DNA of 64,000 nucleotides from Synaphobranchus kaupii. Its lineage: Eukaryota; Chordata; Actinopteri; Anguilliformes; Synaphobranchidae. Position 1 is the stretch's first letter; each line of letters begins with the position of its first letter. The notes under the pieces are model-generated. The model made no database searches. It was not told where the DNA came from and saw only the letters and a list, made by a program, of their open reading frames with translations. The stretch covers positions 100,756,193 through 100,820,192 of the forward strand of contig CM056380.1 of assembly GCA_029718625.1 (NCBI GenBank), in the 5' to 3' direction. Made by a program: the position numbers and the translations under genes. Positions 53,690-64,000 of this stretch are shown here, one piece after another.

Positions 53690-56499
53690 TATTTAAATAG
53701 ATTTATTCTATAGATCATTTATTATTCATCCCATCTTGCTTGCACAAATAATTCAATATCCGTGACATAAAAATGCACACTTGTACATACAAATCACGTC
53801 TTAACTGTGTATTTAATTAAAAATGTACTGCTATTGCCATGTGGTATCCCACTAGTCTGAGCTGAGCTGATTTTTTGTGTGTAAAATGAGTTTCCATCGC
53901 CTACAGCTTAATGAATTATGCCGCGCCGATCATCTGACTCCTGCAGCTGTTCACAGATGAGTTGTTCGATAGGAGGATCCCTACGCTTTAATAAACACGC
54001 GAGATGACTCCCAAAGTTTGCATCTGCCGTCTCTGGTTTTCTCCCTGAGCCTCCAGCCCTGGCAGTGGTGCAGGAGGAATTGTTATGCAGAGAAGACCCA
54101 TCCGTTACAGCCAATGGTCATCAATCAAAATGATGTCAGACAGACACAAGATATTTAAAAGGCCGTGTGGCGGAAAGGAAACATCGCTCTCGGGAAAAAA
54201 AAAAAAGAAAAAAAGAAAAACATTGCTGTTACAGCGTTATGGTTGATCGTGTGAGAACGGCAAGCGTACTGTCCCATGCATTTCCAAAGAGAATCAGGAG
54301 ACGTGGACTCAAACAACTTGTGTTTAAATAGCATTCCCATTAGCTTCCTGAATTATTGACTTTTTTGAACAATTGTTGACCATTTTTAGATTTCACTGCA
54401 AGTGAATACTTCACCCCTCATTTTCTGTGGGTTGCCGTGTGCAATCCGATTCAAGGGGGGTGGGGGGGTTCTAATTTAACGTGATGAGATTAAAGCTTAA
54501 AATAATTTAGCTCCGTCCCCTGCTATCTGCACTGTAATGTAGATATGTGATAATCTATTCCCCTGCTCACGTAGACATGCCCCATAAGTGCAATATTGAA
54601 GCAAATTTTTGTAGAGGTAGACTTTGTTGCGCATAGCACTAGCAGCCACAGAACAGAGTGTACCGCATGGCTGGGGAAGGCACTGGTGTCTGTTACAGAG
54701 GGGGCTCAGAGGTCAAGCACATGTGAACCAAAACCATGATGACCTATTGCCTGAACTCAGAAACAGAACGTTTCACTTTGGGTCAAAGACCAACGGGTGG
54801 CGAGGGAGTGGGTCAGTGATTACGGTAAGAGTCCTCCCCCGTCATCGATTTGTGGACTCTGCACAGTTCAGAGAGGCAGAACAGAAGCTGATAGAACAGA
54901 AGCGGACCTGGGGCACGGCAAGGAGAGTGCAAGGTCAGAGAACACAGCCTGGCTTATACATTTTAAAAAGCAACACTTTTGAAATTTGTGGGGGTGGGGG
55001 GGGTGGGGGCTGGGGTTGTCAGGACATTTCATATTGCAACAAAAGGCAGCTCTCCCAACCCCATCCCTACCAACATGTGAGGGGGAACTGAACTCAAAAT
55101 CGCTCAGGCATATCTGATGCTTTTCATAGCTTTTAACACCAATGAAAAGTGATGTTCAAATTATCTCAAGTTATGATCTGCAATTTTTTTGTTCTGAGGA
55201 AAATGTCAAAACAATATAAAAATCAAATAGGTCAGTCGTTTATACTCTCTTCTTCTCTTTCTCTAGAGTACTACCGTGTAGCATTGTTCACTGGGCACAT
55301 TTATTTGTCTTTAATTAATTTGTTCTTTTCAGCAGATATTTCTGGTAAAACTATGTGCATATGGCAACAGAGGCTTCTCATCCAAAACAATGATGCAATT
55401 GTTAAAAATTGACATTTTCAGTTTTATATTTATTGTTAGATATTGGACACTGTGCAATTACACACTGTGAATCCCTGCATGAATAGAAACAATCTTAAGA
55501 AAGTCATTATTCTCCCAGATGAAAGAGGTTGCACTGTAATGAGTAATGTACCATGTGTAAACAAAGATTTATTACTTCTAGACTGAAGTTACTGTAGTGG
55601 GCTCCCCATAAATAATTTTGTCTTTGACCTGAAAGTCTCCACTAAAGAAAAACATTTTTTGAGATCACGGAAACAGATAATTCCTTGGAACAGAGGAAAT
55701 AATTAGTTTTCTTAAAAAGAAAATGCTTTCATGGCAAAACAGAAAATGTCAAGTTCTGTAGTAATGGCTGGCATAACACCTTGCATTGTTAAAAAAGTTT
55801 AAAAGCCGGAGTAATTCCATTGCCTTTGTCCCTGTCAGCTACCACAATGAAGAGGGTTTATAAAAGAACAAAACTCTTGAACTTATTAGAAGTAGCTTCA
55901 TGAAACATCATGTGTCACTTTCATAGTTCAAAGTGCACGGTGCATGTCCAAACAGGTACTGCTCAAGATTATTGTTGGAAGGAAAACCTCTTATCTTAGA
56001 GGTTAATTGGGTTTGCTTTACTCATGGTTCCCACTTATAATGCATTCTGGTAGTTATCATGAGGGATCTCTCTTTATTTAATGATGGACAACCACAATGC
56101 TGGCATCTCTGTCCCAAGATCACTGTCAGTCTCCCGATATACGTATAGTTAAATTTCCTCAGTGGCTATTTGTCCTCTCCTTCTCTCCAAAAGTGCACGG
56201 GGGAAAGAAAGTAGGAGAATGAATTGCTTATTTGTGGCTCTGTATAGGCCTATTGCTAGCTGTTGAGTTTCGGTTTGGCATTGTCTGTGTTTATTCTATC
56301 TCAGAGCGGTCCAGTTCCTGTGGGTTGCGGGTAAAGAAAGACTCTGTTGTAGTATGCCGGGGTTGTGATGTGCAGGGAATTTTTTTTTTGTAGGTTTTTG
56401 TTTGTTTGGTTATGAATATAAATCAGAGCTCCCCTTTACACCAGCCATGCGAGTATCACTCACCCCCGAGTAAGGAACAGAAGCCATCCCACTTTGCTT
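53690..56499. other. presumed intron, nothing recognised
   Basis: Mostly unique sequence. It holds a G-rich stretch near 54,990-55,010 and a poly-A/G stretch near 54,197-54,219. No supported exon. Confidence 0.5.
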
Positions 56500-56544
56500 A
56501 TGCTTGTACTAAGGCATGATAGGGAACTCAACACCACCCCTTAC

Positions 56545-56650
56545 AAAAGCAGCAGAGAGGCGTAGTGTTTGGGTAACCGGGTTCAATTCCGGGGGGGGTG
56601 GTGTGGGGGGGTCGCGGGGTTCCAATGTTGAGTGGGTTAGCGCTGCATCC
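56545..56650 (+). repeat. tRNA-derived SINE-like fragment
   Basis: 'ggttcaattcc' at 56,580-56,590 is a near-consensus RNA polymerase III B box. 'ggcgtagtgtttgg' about 20 bp upstream (56,559-56,572) resembles the A-box region of fish tRNA-SINEs. The spacing is shorter than in a tRNA and no cloverleaf can be folded, so it is a SINE remnant, not a tRNA gene. A G-rich stretch follows. Confidence 0.5.
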
Positions 56651-57721
56651 GGACATACAGCTGTGTGTTGTGGAAAGCTGTGAGCTATGCAAGCTTCTCA
56701 GAGTGAGGGAATAGGCTGTATAGACAGTGCCGTGCATGCCTCGCCAAGTGAATTGTCTTTCGCGTGTTAAAATGGTAATGGCAAATGGAGCTCATAAACT
56801 CACACATGCAGCACTGTCTGTGATACTTCTGATCCCTCCTTCATATGTTGAGGCAGTTGAGGGGGGTGGGGGGGGGGGCGGGGGTGAAGAGGGGGATAAC
56901 GGGGGTGAGGGGAGGTGCGGCGGTAATGAGCTGGCCGCCGTGCTGGCCGAGGCTGATTTCCTAACACAGAGGAATTCTGGCAGTCTGGCAGGGACATAAC
57001 TTATCATCCATGAACAATGCTACCATGAAATTGGGTAATATTTAAATGTCCCCAGTGAAATTTTGTGTGTATGGATGTGCGTTATATATCTCACAACATC
57101 TCCGTTTTATTTAGTGCTCAAAACCACCGGCTCGGAAGCCATAAGAGAGGCGGATTACAAATAAATCAAATTACGCTCTTTAAAGGCTTTCGCGTTTCAT
57201 CGGCGGGCGATCCAGCACAGCTAAAAATAGAGGCCCATTTCAGAGTTTCTTTTCATCACCGCACAAGCTATGCCGAGCATATCATTTTCCCATCATCCAA
57301 TTTGGCCCAAACTTTGGACTTCATCACTTTTGATGTCCAGTTTTCCTCTCCTGGCAGGCAGCCTCTAATTCAGAATGGATAGGCTTGAATGTGGGACATC
57401 TGAGTTGATGTGTTGGCGGGTGTATATTTGGCTAAAACAGGGGGTGTGCATCTTTGGTCTTGCACTGCCAAAGATTGTCTGTTGTTTTTTCATTTTGTTG
57501 CACCTGAGCCCCTAATTAGCTTATTAAGTCTATTAATTGATTCACAAGTCCTGCCTAAATTGCATCCTGCCAGGCCGCTGGGTAATAAAGTGTCATATTG
57601 TATGGCTCTCTGCTAATGTAAAATATTACTTGGAGAACAAGGTGTGAATTGTTTCATATTTCTGACTTGTGACTAACTGTCCCCTTTAATATGTTTCAAA
57701 AGGAAGGAACTAATGTACTAA
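56651..57721. other. presumed intron, G-rich stretch near 56,860-56,925
   Basis: The stretch 56,860-56,925 is G-rich with several G-runs and overlaps poly-glycine/proline artefact frames. No exon or mobile element was recognised. Confidence 0.5.
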
Positions 57722-57879
57722 TTAATACATATTTAGAATGTGTTCTTTTTTTTGCTGTAATAGGAGTCCATTGTTGAGAAGGGAAAATATATCTAGCTCC
57801 AACAGCTAGATATATTTTCCCTTCTCAACAATGGACTCCTATTACAGCAAAAAAAGAACACATTCTAAATATGTATTAA
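57722..57879. repeat. nearly perfect 77/76-bp inverted repeat with 5-nt loop
   Basis: The left arm is 57,722-57,798, the loop 'ccaac' is 57,799-57,803 and the right arm is 57,804-57,879. The arms differ only by one base in a T/A homopolymer (8 T versus 7 A). The RNA from either strand would form one long uninterrupted stem. No transposon termini or target duplication are evident; flanking bases differ. Confidence 0.95.
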
Positions 57880-58343
57880 AATGATATGCTTGGCATGACC
57901 CCTTTGGTCATGATTTGTGTTTACAGACTCCATGCCATTCAACCCACCATATAACAGGAAGATAAAAGAACGTATACAAATACAAAAGAATAGAAGGAGT
58001 TGAGTGAAAAGAGCCCCCAGGATTGTTGGGTGTGGGAAACGAAACACGCTAGACGGTTGTGAAATTGGATTAGGATTCAGGTGACTAATTGCACCTGTGC
58101 CGTCGGTTAGATAAGTCTTAATTTCTGACTCACATATTAAAATAATGTGTTAATGAACATGCAGAAAGTGATGAACAAGGAAAGGGTGATTTCAGCGTAC
58201 CAGGTATGAAAATACGACATGCAAATCAAAGGTGGGATTTGACTTTATGTTGTAGGTTTATGTTTTAACTAGTGGTTGTGACACTGGTGATTTTCTTTCA
58301 GCTGTTTGTCACCTAAATCTCAATGCATGCACGTATGTAATAA

Positions 58344-58420
58344 TAATAATAATAATGCCTTGCATTTATATGTCTGTCACTCTGGATAACAGCATGTGCT
58401 AAATGCCTAAATGTAGCTAT
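58344..58420 (+). repeat. common fish dispersed-repeat fragment
   Basis: An AAT run leads into 'gccttgcatttatat' and 'cactctggataacagcatgt', followed by 'gctaaatgcctaaatgta'. This is the wording of a short repeat found very widely in fish genomes (consensus-like 'ctctggataagagcgtctgc'). Confidence 0.6.
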
Positions 58421-58486
58421 GACATTTTCACTAAATCAAACAGCCAAATGAACAATGCGTTGAAATATTTTGAAAAACAGCATTTG

Positions 58487-58487
<1 letters not shown>

Positions 58488-58518
<31 letters not shown>
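58488..58518. repeat. (AT)n microsatellite
   Basis: Pure AT alternation of about 31 bp. Confidence 0.93.
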
Positions 58519-58523
<5 letters not shown>

Positions 58524-58707
58524 AAAAATAATGATGTCTTGATGAGGGTTTTTTTTCTCAGAATAAATTTACTTCAATTAAAGGTGGGATTTTTCTAATT
58601 TTTTCAGTGTGAGATTAAGCTAATTCACCAAACGGTCAATTTTTTATAACCTTTTTTACGTATCTTTACCAGGGGTGGCAATAATTGTGGAGGGCACTGT
58701 ATATATA

Positions 58708-59797
58708 CAGTGAGCACCATAATTAATTGGACAGTGACACATTTTTTGTTATTTTGGTTCTGTACTCTAGCACTTTGAATTTGAAAGGATACAATGACAA
58801 TGAGGTTGAAGTGCAGACTGTCAGCTGTAATTTGAGGTATTTCTATCCATATCGGATGAACCGTTTAGAAACCTTTTGTACATAGTCCCCCCCCCCCCCC
58901 CCCCCCCACCCCCCCTATTTTGGGGCATCAAAAATATTGGACAGTTTAACATAATGTCATTATTAATATTTCATATTTGCATATCCTTTGCATGCCATGA
59001 CTTCCTGATGTCTGTGACCCAACAACATCAAAAGACTCTTCTGGCTTTTCTGGTACTCCTACAAGTGATAATAACCTCTCTTCATTTGAATGGATCTCTA
59101 TGGCAATTGGGGCGTGGGACTAGATTTAGCTGTAAATTACATTGGACCAGTATGGTTGGCTAAATGGCGCTAAGTCATCAAGGGTCTGGGGTATCAAACA
59201 AGCCTTAATCCTCACTCTGCTGCCAGATATGCAGTAGATATGGATGGATAACTTGAAGGGTTTCTTCTCCTGATTTATTTTTCCATAGAGTTAAATAGGA
59301 AAATTTGTCAGGAGAAACAACCCTTCAAGGGTTGTTTCTGTATCCATACTGTTCCAGCATAATTTGCATCTAAATTGAGTCCCACCCTTCAATTCCCATA
59401 GAGATTCATTCAAATGCAGAGAAGTTATAGCATCGCTTGTAGGAGTACCAGAAAATAAGATATCAAGAGTCTTTTGATGTTGTTGGGTCACAGACATCAG
59501 GAAGTCATGGCATGCAAAGGATATGCGACCAATTATTAAAAACGATTACTTTATTCTACATTATGTTAAACTGTCCAATATTTTGATGCCCCAAAATGGG
59601 GGGGGGGGGTGGGGGGACAATGTACATAAGGTTCTATAAACGGTTCATCCGATATGGATAGAAATACCCTCAAATTACAGCTGACAGTCTGCACTTCAAC
59701 CTCATTGTCATTGTATCCTTTCAAACTCAAAGTGCTAGAGTACAGAACCAAAATAACTAAAAATGTGTCACTGTCCAATGAATTATGGTGCTCACTG
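58708..59797. mobile_element. foldback (palindromic) Tc1-related element, copy B, full length
   Basis: It begins 'cagtgagcaccataatt' and ends in its inverted copy 'aattatggtgctcactg', with TA-rich flanks on both sides (tatata/tatata), consistent with TA insertion. The two halves are reverse complements almost throughout: left arm about 58,708-59,284, right arm about 59,298-59,797, centre 'atagagttaaata' at about 59,291. Mirrored examples are 'tgaggttgaagtgcagact' (58,799), 'ggacagtttaacataatg' (58,939) and 'gcatatcctttgcatgcc' (58,979), each with an inverted partner in the right arm. A poly-C run in the left arm (58,887-58,907) faces poly-G in the right (59,600-59,616). The right arm lacks about 75 bp present in the left. 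There is no complete gene; outer arm sequence matches the Tc1-like element at 32.3 kb. Confidence 0.9.
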
Positions 59798-62700
59798 TAT
59801 ATACACCATATCAAGATGAATATCTACCTTATATTGATCAAAGTACAATATTTCCTGTTGTACAATATCTGGAGGTATATCATTCAGATAGAAATCCGAT
59901 ACAATGCCTGACCTCCTTACCTCTATACCCATCATGGTTGATTAATACAGCTTCCTCATAATTCCTCATCTGGAGCATTGCATTTTGCCCTGTCTGGGGC
60001 AGAACTAAAAAGCTCATTTGTTTCTGATTGCCTAGACAAAATAGACTCTGTCATCTTTAGTGGCGAGGGATAAGGGGGGGGGGGGGGGGGGGGGGGGGGA
60101 AGCTTTACTAGCATACTGTATTTTTGGTGAAGCCATATTTATGACATACAGTAATTCATGCTGCAGGCAATAGAACATAAGCACTAATCCTAATTATATG
60201 CAATGAAGTCATGTGACATATTTTATGGTCTCATTAAGCCCTGCTTCACTAGTTTTATCTGATGAGCTCCAATGCGCTACATGGATCAAGCAGTCTTGTC
60301 ACATCGTGACCCGCAGAGGGATTTTGGCACCTCGACATTACAGAGATATCAGAAATCCACAAAACTGGTTATTCACATAGAAATCCGCAGAAATTCACAT
60401 ATTGGGATCTGTTATGTTTGTTTCAATATACATATGTGGGCCTCAATCTGACAGCATACAATTAACCTTGTGATTGTTGGAATGCAAAATTTACCTATAA
60501 AAGACGAATGATCCATTGCTCTGGTATTTCCTTCAAGTGACATATATGTATATAATGCATCTTTTTGATCGGAGGGCATTATGAGTAAAGAATGAAAAGT
60601 TGCACTCCCTTCAGTGAGAGAATTGTCTGGGCAATTACATTCTTCTAGAGTAAACAGCTTGGGATGTCAAGCATATTTTTGCATATAATATGGAGGCTGA
60701 TTCAAAACAGGTAGAACAGCCAGACATAAATGGAAAGAACTGATTATTTCATTGGAAACCAAGGTTCATGATTGCACTACATTTCTATACATGTTTCTGT
60801 GTACAGTGTCTCACGATGGACAGTTTTCTTTTTCTTTTTGTTTTTTTTTTGAGATCAAGAACCTTGTTGTTTAAACAGAACAATATCAATTGCATTTGGC
60901 CTTCAACTTAGACTTCATCTACTTCATAGCAGGTTATTTCTCTCTGTCTGTTAGTTTTCCATTAAAAATATTGATCAACTGATCTATACATTGATAGGGC
61001 AGATGAAGCAGTATATTGTACTTACACCATAAGTAGTCTTAGTACTGTTGTCCATATCATCTTTCTAATATATGGAAAATGCAATAATGATAAGCGTAGG
61101 CTCTGTAAGACACTACTTCCCAGTGAACATTTTTGTAGTGACAAGTCAGTGAAATGCTGTCTAGGCATTCAGGTGAAAACCTGCCTTCATTTGGTTGCAA
61201 AAATTTTCTCGCCGACTAGGATGTAGGATGTAACGTCTCTCAACCTAGATTTCCACCCTCTCTAGATGTCTCGATTCCAGCGTTTGCTCGCTGGGTTCTT
61301 TGAGGTGACGCTAATCCGAATCAATATTCATCTGGCAATAAAGAAAGACCGACAGAAATGTATTCCCCGACAACCCCAATTCTTTGTTCAGGATTCCAGT
61401 TTCCAGCTATTTGAATACATATAATAATGTACCCAGTGCAACTCACTAATGAAGCAAACATGGGAGGCATTTATAGTGTAATGGATGGAATTATTAATGT
61501 GCAGAAATAAAAATGAATGACTTGAATTACTTTTTCCTTGGAGGGAGAAAATCTTATGTTGACCATTAATGTCCTTGTGTCCTTTATTTTTGAATCCACA
61601 TCTCTGAGATTTGTTATCATTGCTGCTATGTTCTTGCCATTCCTATTTTTGAATGTCAAGCAGTACTTTTTAAACATAATTTCTCGTCAGCGCCTAAAGT
61701 TTTTTTTTTTTTGGTTCGTTTTCGTTCATGTTTAAATATAATAATAGTAGATCGTTGTTTCTAAAACAACCTCCATCTGTAAAATGCCTGCCATCACAAT
61801 ACCGAGCTAAACCCTGTCTGACTGAATGTGTTGCAGTGCCATGCCTTCTTTAGAAGCATTTAATTTCAAGTAATTCCCATCTGGGAGGTTACCCAGGTTA
61901 CCATCTATTCACTGGAAATGTGTTTTTCTCAGTCCCAGACAGGTAGAGCTTTATTCTCCAAGTTCTTTATGACAGGCATAATCAGATTTTATCAGATAAA
62001 ACTTCCTAAAGGTTTGTTGCTGCAAAAAAAAAAAACATACACAGCGTGACTGCCTTTCAAGGGATAGAGTGTCAAGTTGAATTATTTTTACATTTTTTGT
62101 TTTTATCTATTTGTCTATGTCTGAACTGCATATGTATATACGTATTCATACACAGTGTTCTGAATGGGGAAAAAAACGCTGTGTTAACTTGTGTCGATAG
62201 TTTAGGAGATGACATTATGCAAAGCCCATTCAGTTTGGCTGGGAAATACATATGTTCTGTTGGCTTTTGTCCCTGTTTGGCTATTGTTGTCAGCATACTG
62301 TGGATATGAAACATCTACAGCCTTTTGACAGTATGAATCAGATTAATGAATTGGTCCACCAGGTGTAAACCCCTTAGATAAGTCTTAAAACACAAGATTA
62401 GAACATAATACATGGTCTATTACACAGAGGACAGAAAGATACAGAAACATTTTTTTCCAGGTTCAATGGAGTATATATATAGTGCAAATTATAAAATCTA
62501 ATCTGCAGTATTTACAGTCATATGCAGATCTAAACTTGTGAGCGCCATCACATTAAAATGAGTTAAACTATGTACAATTATTAGCAGAGGTCTCATCAAA
62601 GCCATGCATGTTACAGCTCTCACTTATAGAGTCATGCTAGAGACAGGAGGATTTCTGTTTGTGATCTCCTTTCTCGTCGAGAAGACAACAGCTGTAACTA

Positions 62701-64000
62701 ACTATAATTAAGATCATTTGAATACTTGTGGAAGTAGAATGGATCCGGAATACCACATCACAAGCTTTATAAGGACCTCAGCAAGGTCCTATAATCCCCA
62801 GTGCATAGAATTTTGGATATTTTCTTAGTTTGGAAGCTGCTTGAAGCAAAATTGTGTGACCAGTTGTGTCACTATATTGTATAAAATAATCTTGCTGTGG
62901 GTCTTTGCTAGAATATGTTAGGAAATCCTTTGCTGGTCTAAAGCAAGACACCAATATATTCTCCCACTATTCTCTATGTGAGATCGCTATATATTATCTT
63001 GCATATACTCTTATGTATTAAATGTCCCTTTTGTTTTAGCTTTTGCCTCTTCCAAAATAATTACAATAATTTCCTTTGCCTATTGTTCACTGAAGTGGTG
63101 TTGAGTCTCCAGTGATTAATTTTATGCGGCTACTCTGGAAGAAATAAATAAATAAATACATTAACACTGTCAGTTCATTGGGTGGTGTTGAATATCAAAT
63201 ACATATCAACTCATTATTATTATACAGACTAGTGCATCATGAATAATATTAATATCATAAAAAAACACAGAACATTAAATCCTCATGGATGAAGTGAGTA
63301 TGTTTATACTTATGCATTTAGCAATGATTTAATATTTTCTGTTGCTTATAAAACACTCTTCCACGTAGGCAATAGCTTCTTCATTGTCCAATCATGACCC
63401 AGCTCATAACCAGTGTGGAGTTTACGGTGTCCGGAAGTAATGGTAAGGCACATGGGGCTTCCAGTTAATGTGTAACATTAATTCTCATGATGTTTGTCAG
63501 ATCTCATCAGCGTTAAACTTTACATTCCTACAAAATGCCAGTCCGAAAGACAAGGGACCAGGGGGCAGATGAAAAGATGACTTTCTCTTGAGTGTGACAC
63601 TTTCCAAACTGCAAAAGCTAAACTTGTATAAAATTTTAAGATTTCAATATCTTCCGGTCTGTTGGTTTTGATTGTGCCGGAGCGATGTATTTAGTGCTGA
63701 GAATAGTTTTCTCCGCGGGTGACAATTACCGTGGAGAGGTGAGGAGAGGATGAAATTGAAGAGGGGTGGGGGTAGGGTTGGGACAAAGGAGAAACATAAT
63801 TGGCGAGACACAGCTCTGAAAATTGCTTCTAATCTCTCACCCAAATGCTCAATTTAGCCTGCTGATCAAACAATTATCTTTTATTAAGAAAAATGTAGCA
63901 GAAAAGATGTGCAAAAGCATTATCTCTCAGTTGTTCCGTGAGGTACCGTTTTGTGTTAATCGGTGATCTAAAGGTTATAGGCATAAGATGACTATAGCCA
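59798..64000. other. presumed intron to window end
   Basis: No exon was recognised. A G26 tract lies at 60,074-60,099. The unique stretches 61,200-61,380 and 63,360-63,850 are more GC-balanced than their surroundings and could be regulatory. The rest is AT-rich. Confidence 0.45.
60074..60099. repeat. G26 homopolymer
   Basis: Twenty-six consecutive G flanked by 'gaggggata'-like and 'aagcttt' sequence. Length is uncertain in any assembly. Confidence 0.9.

Noticed and set aside
54624..55091. 155-codon plus-strand ORF
   Set aside because: No known domain, no plausible acceptor or donor giving an exon in frame, and its end is a poly-glycine stretch from a G-rich tract. It remains a possible but unsupported exon.
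56545..56650. tRNA gene suggested by a B-box-like ggttcaattcc
   Set aside because: A-box to B-box spacing is too short and no cloverleaf can be drawn; better read as a SINE remnant.
58876..59163. 95-codon ORF starting with poly-proline in the foldback element
   Set aside because: The proline run is the poly-C tract, and the remainder is the palindromic arm, open on both strands. No evidence of a gene.

Overview
The window looks like nuclear DNA of a ray-finned (teleost) fish. It is gene-poor, rich in (CA)n/(GT)n microsatellites, and carries repeats typical of fish genomes: Tc1-like elements, one of them a Sleeping Beauty-type IR/DR terminus, hAT and PIF/Harbinger-type elements, and tRNA-SINE-like repeats. 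No open reading frame is long enough to be a bacterial or single-exon gene, and most of the apparent ORFs are translations of microsatellites, minisatellites or decayed transposons. Species cannot be fixed from the sequence alone.

Only one host gene can be supported, on the plus strand, and only its 5' end lies here. A GC-richer leader at about 13.9-14.39 kb ends in a good splice donor and is read as a non-coding 5'UTR exon. A second exon at 18,597-18,732 has a clean polypyrimidine/AG acceptor, a start codon with a purine at -3, a textbook signal peptide and a phase-1 donor. The product should be a secreted or type I membrane protein, but 41 residues were not enough to identify the family. 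No later exon was recognised, so about 45 kb to the window's end is probably the large second intron, with several unique, non-repetitive stretches that could be conserved regulatory elements.

Layout: 0-10 kb is repeat-rich upstream sequence (two diverged SINE-like copies, an LTR-like block with TATA box and poly(A) signal inside a pair of inverted ends, an 11-bp minisatellite, a Harbinger-like end, a 102-bp MITE nested in a SINE). 10-14.4 kb is the presumed promoter-proximal region and exon 1. 14.4-18.6 kb is intron 1. From 18.7 kb on, the presumed intron 2 holds a 1.1-kb element with an internal palindrome (20-21.2 kb), a hAT-type MITE with an 8-bp target duplication (31.0 kb), a Tc1-like transposon with a dead transposase and a second minisatellite-bearing element inserted in it (32.3-34.2 kb), a non-autonomous hAT element (39.8-40.6 kb), a 339-bp tandem duplication abutting half a Sleeping Beauty-type element (44.2-45.1 kb), a Harbinger-type element keeping a Myb/SANT-like fragment (49.1-50.1 kb), and two palindromic foldback elements (52.9-53.7 and 58.7-59.8 kb).

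The best candidates for something undescribed are the foldback family: 1.09 kb in which nearly every part of the left half reappears inverted in the right half. Its arm sequence also matches the terminal segment of the Tc1-like transposon 25 kb upstream, so these look like hairpin derivatives of a Tc1 lineage. The second is a nearly perfect 77/76-bp hairpin with a 5-nt loop at 57.7-57.9 kb that matches no transposon I recognise. All family assignments are by eye; no database search was possible.
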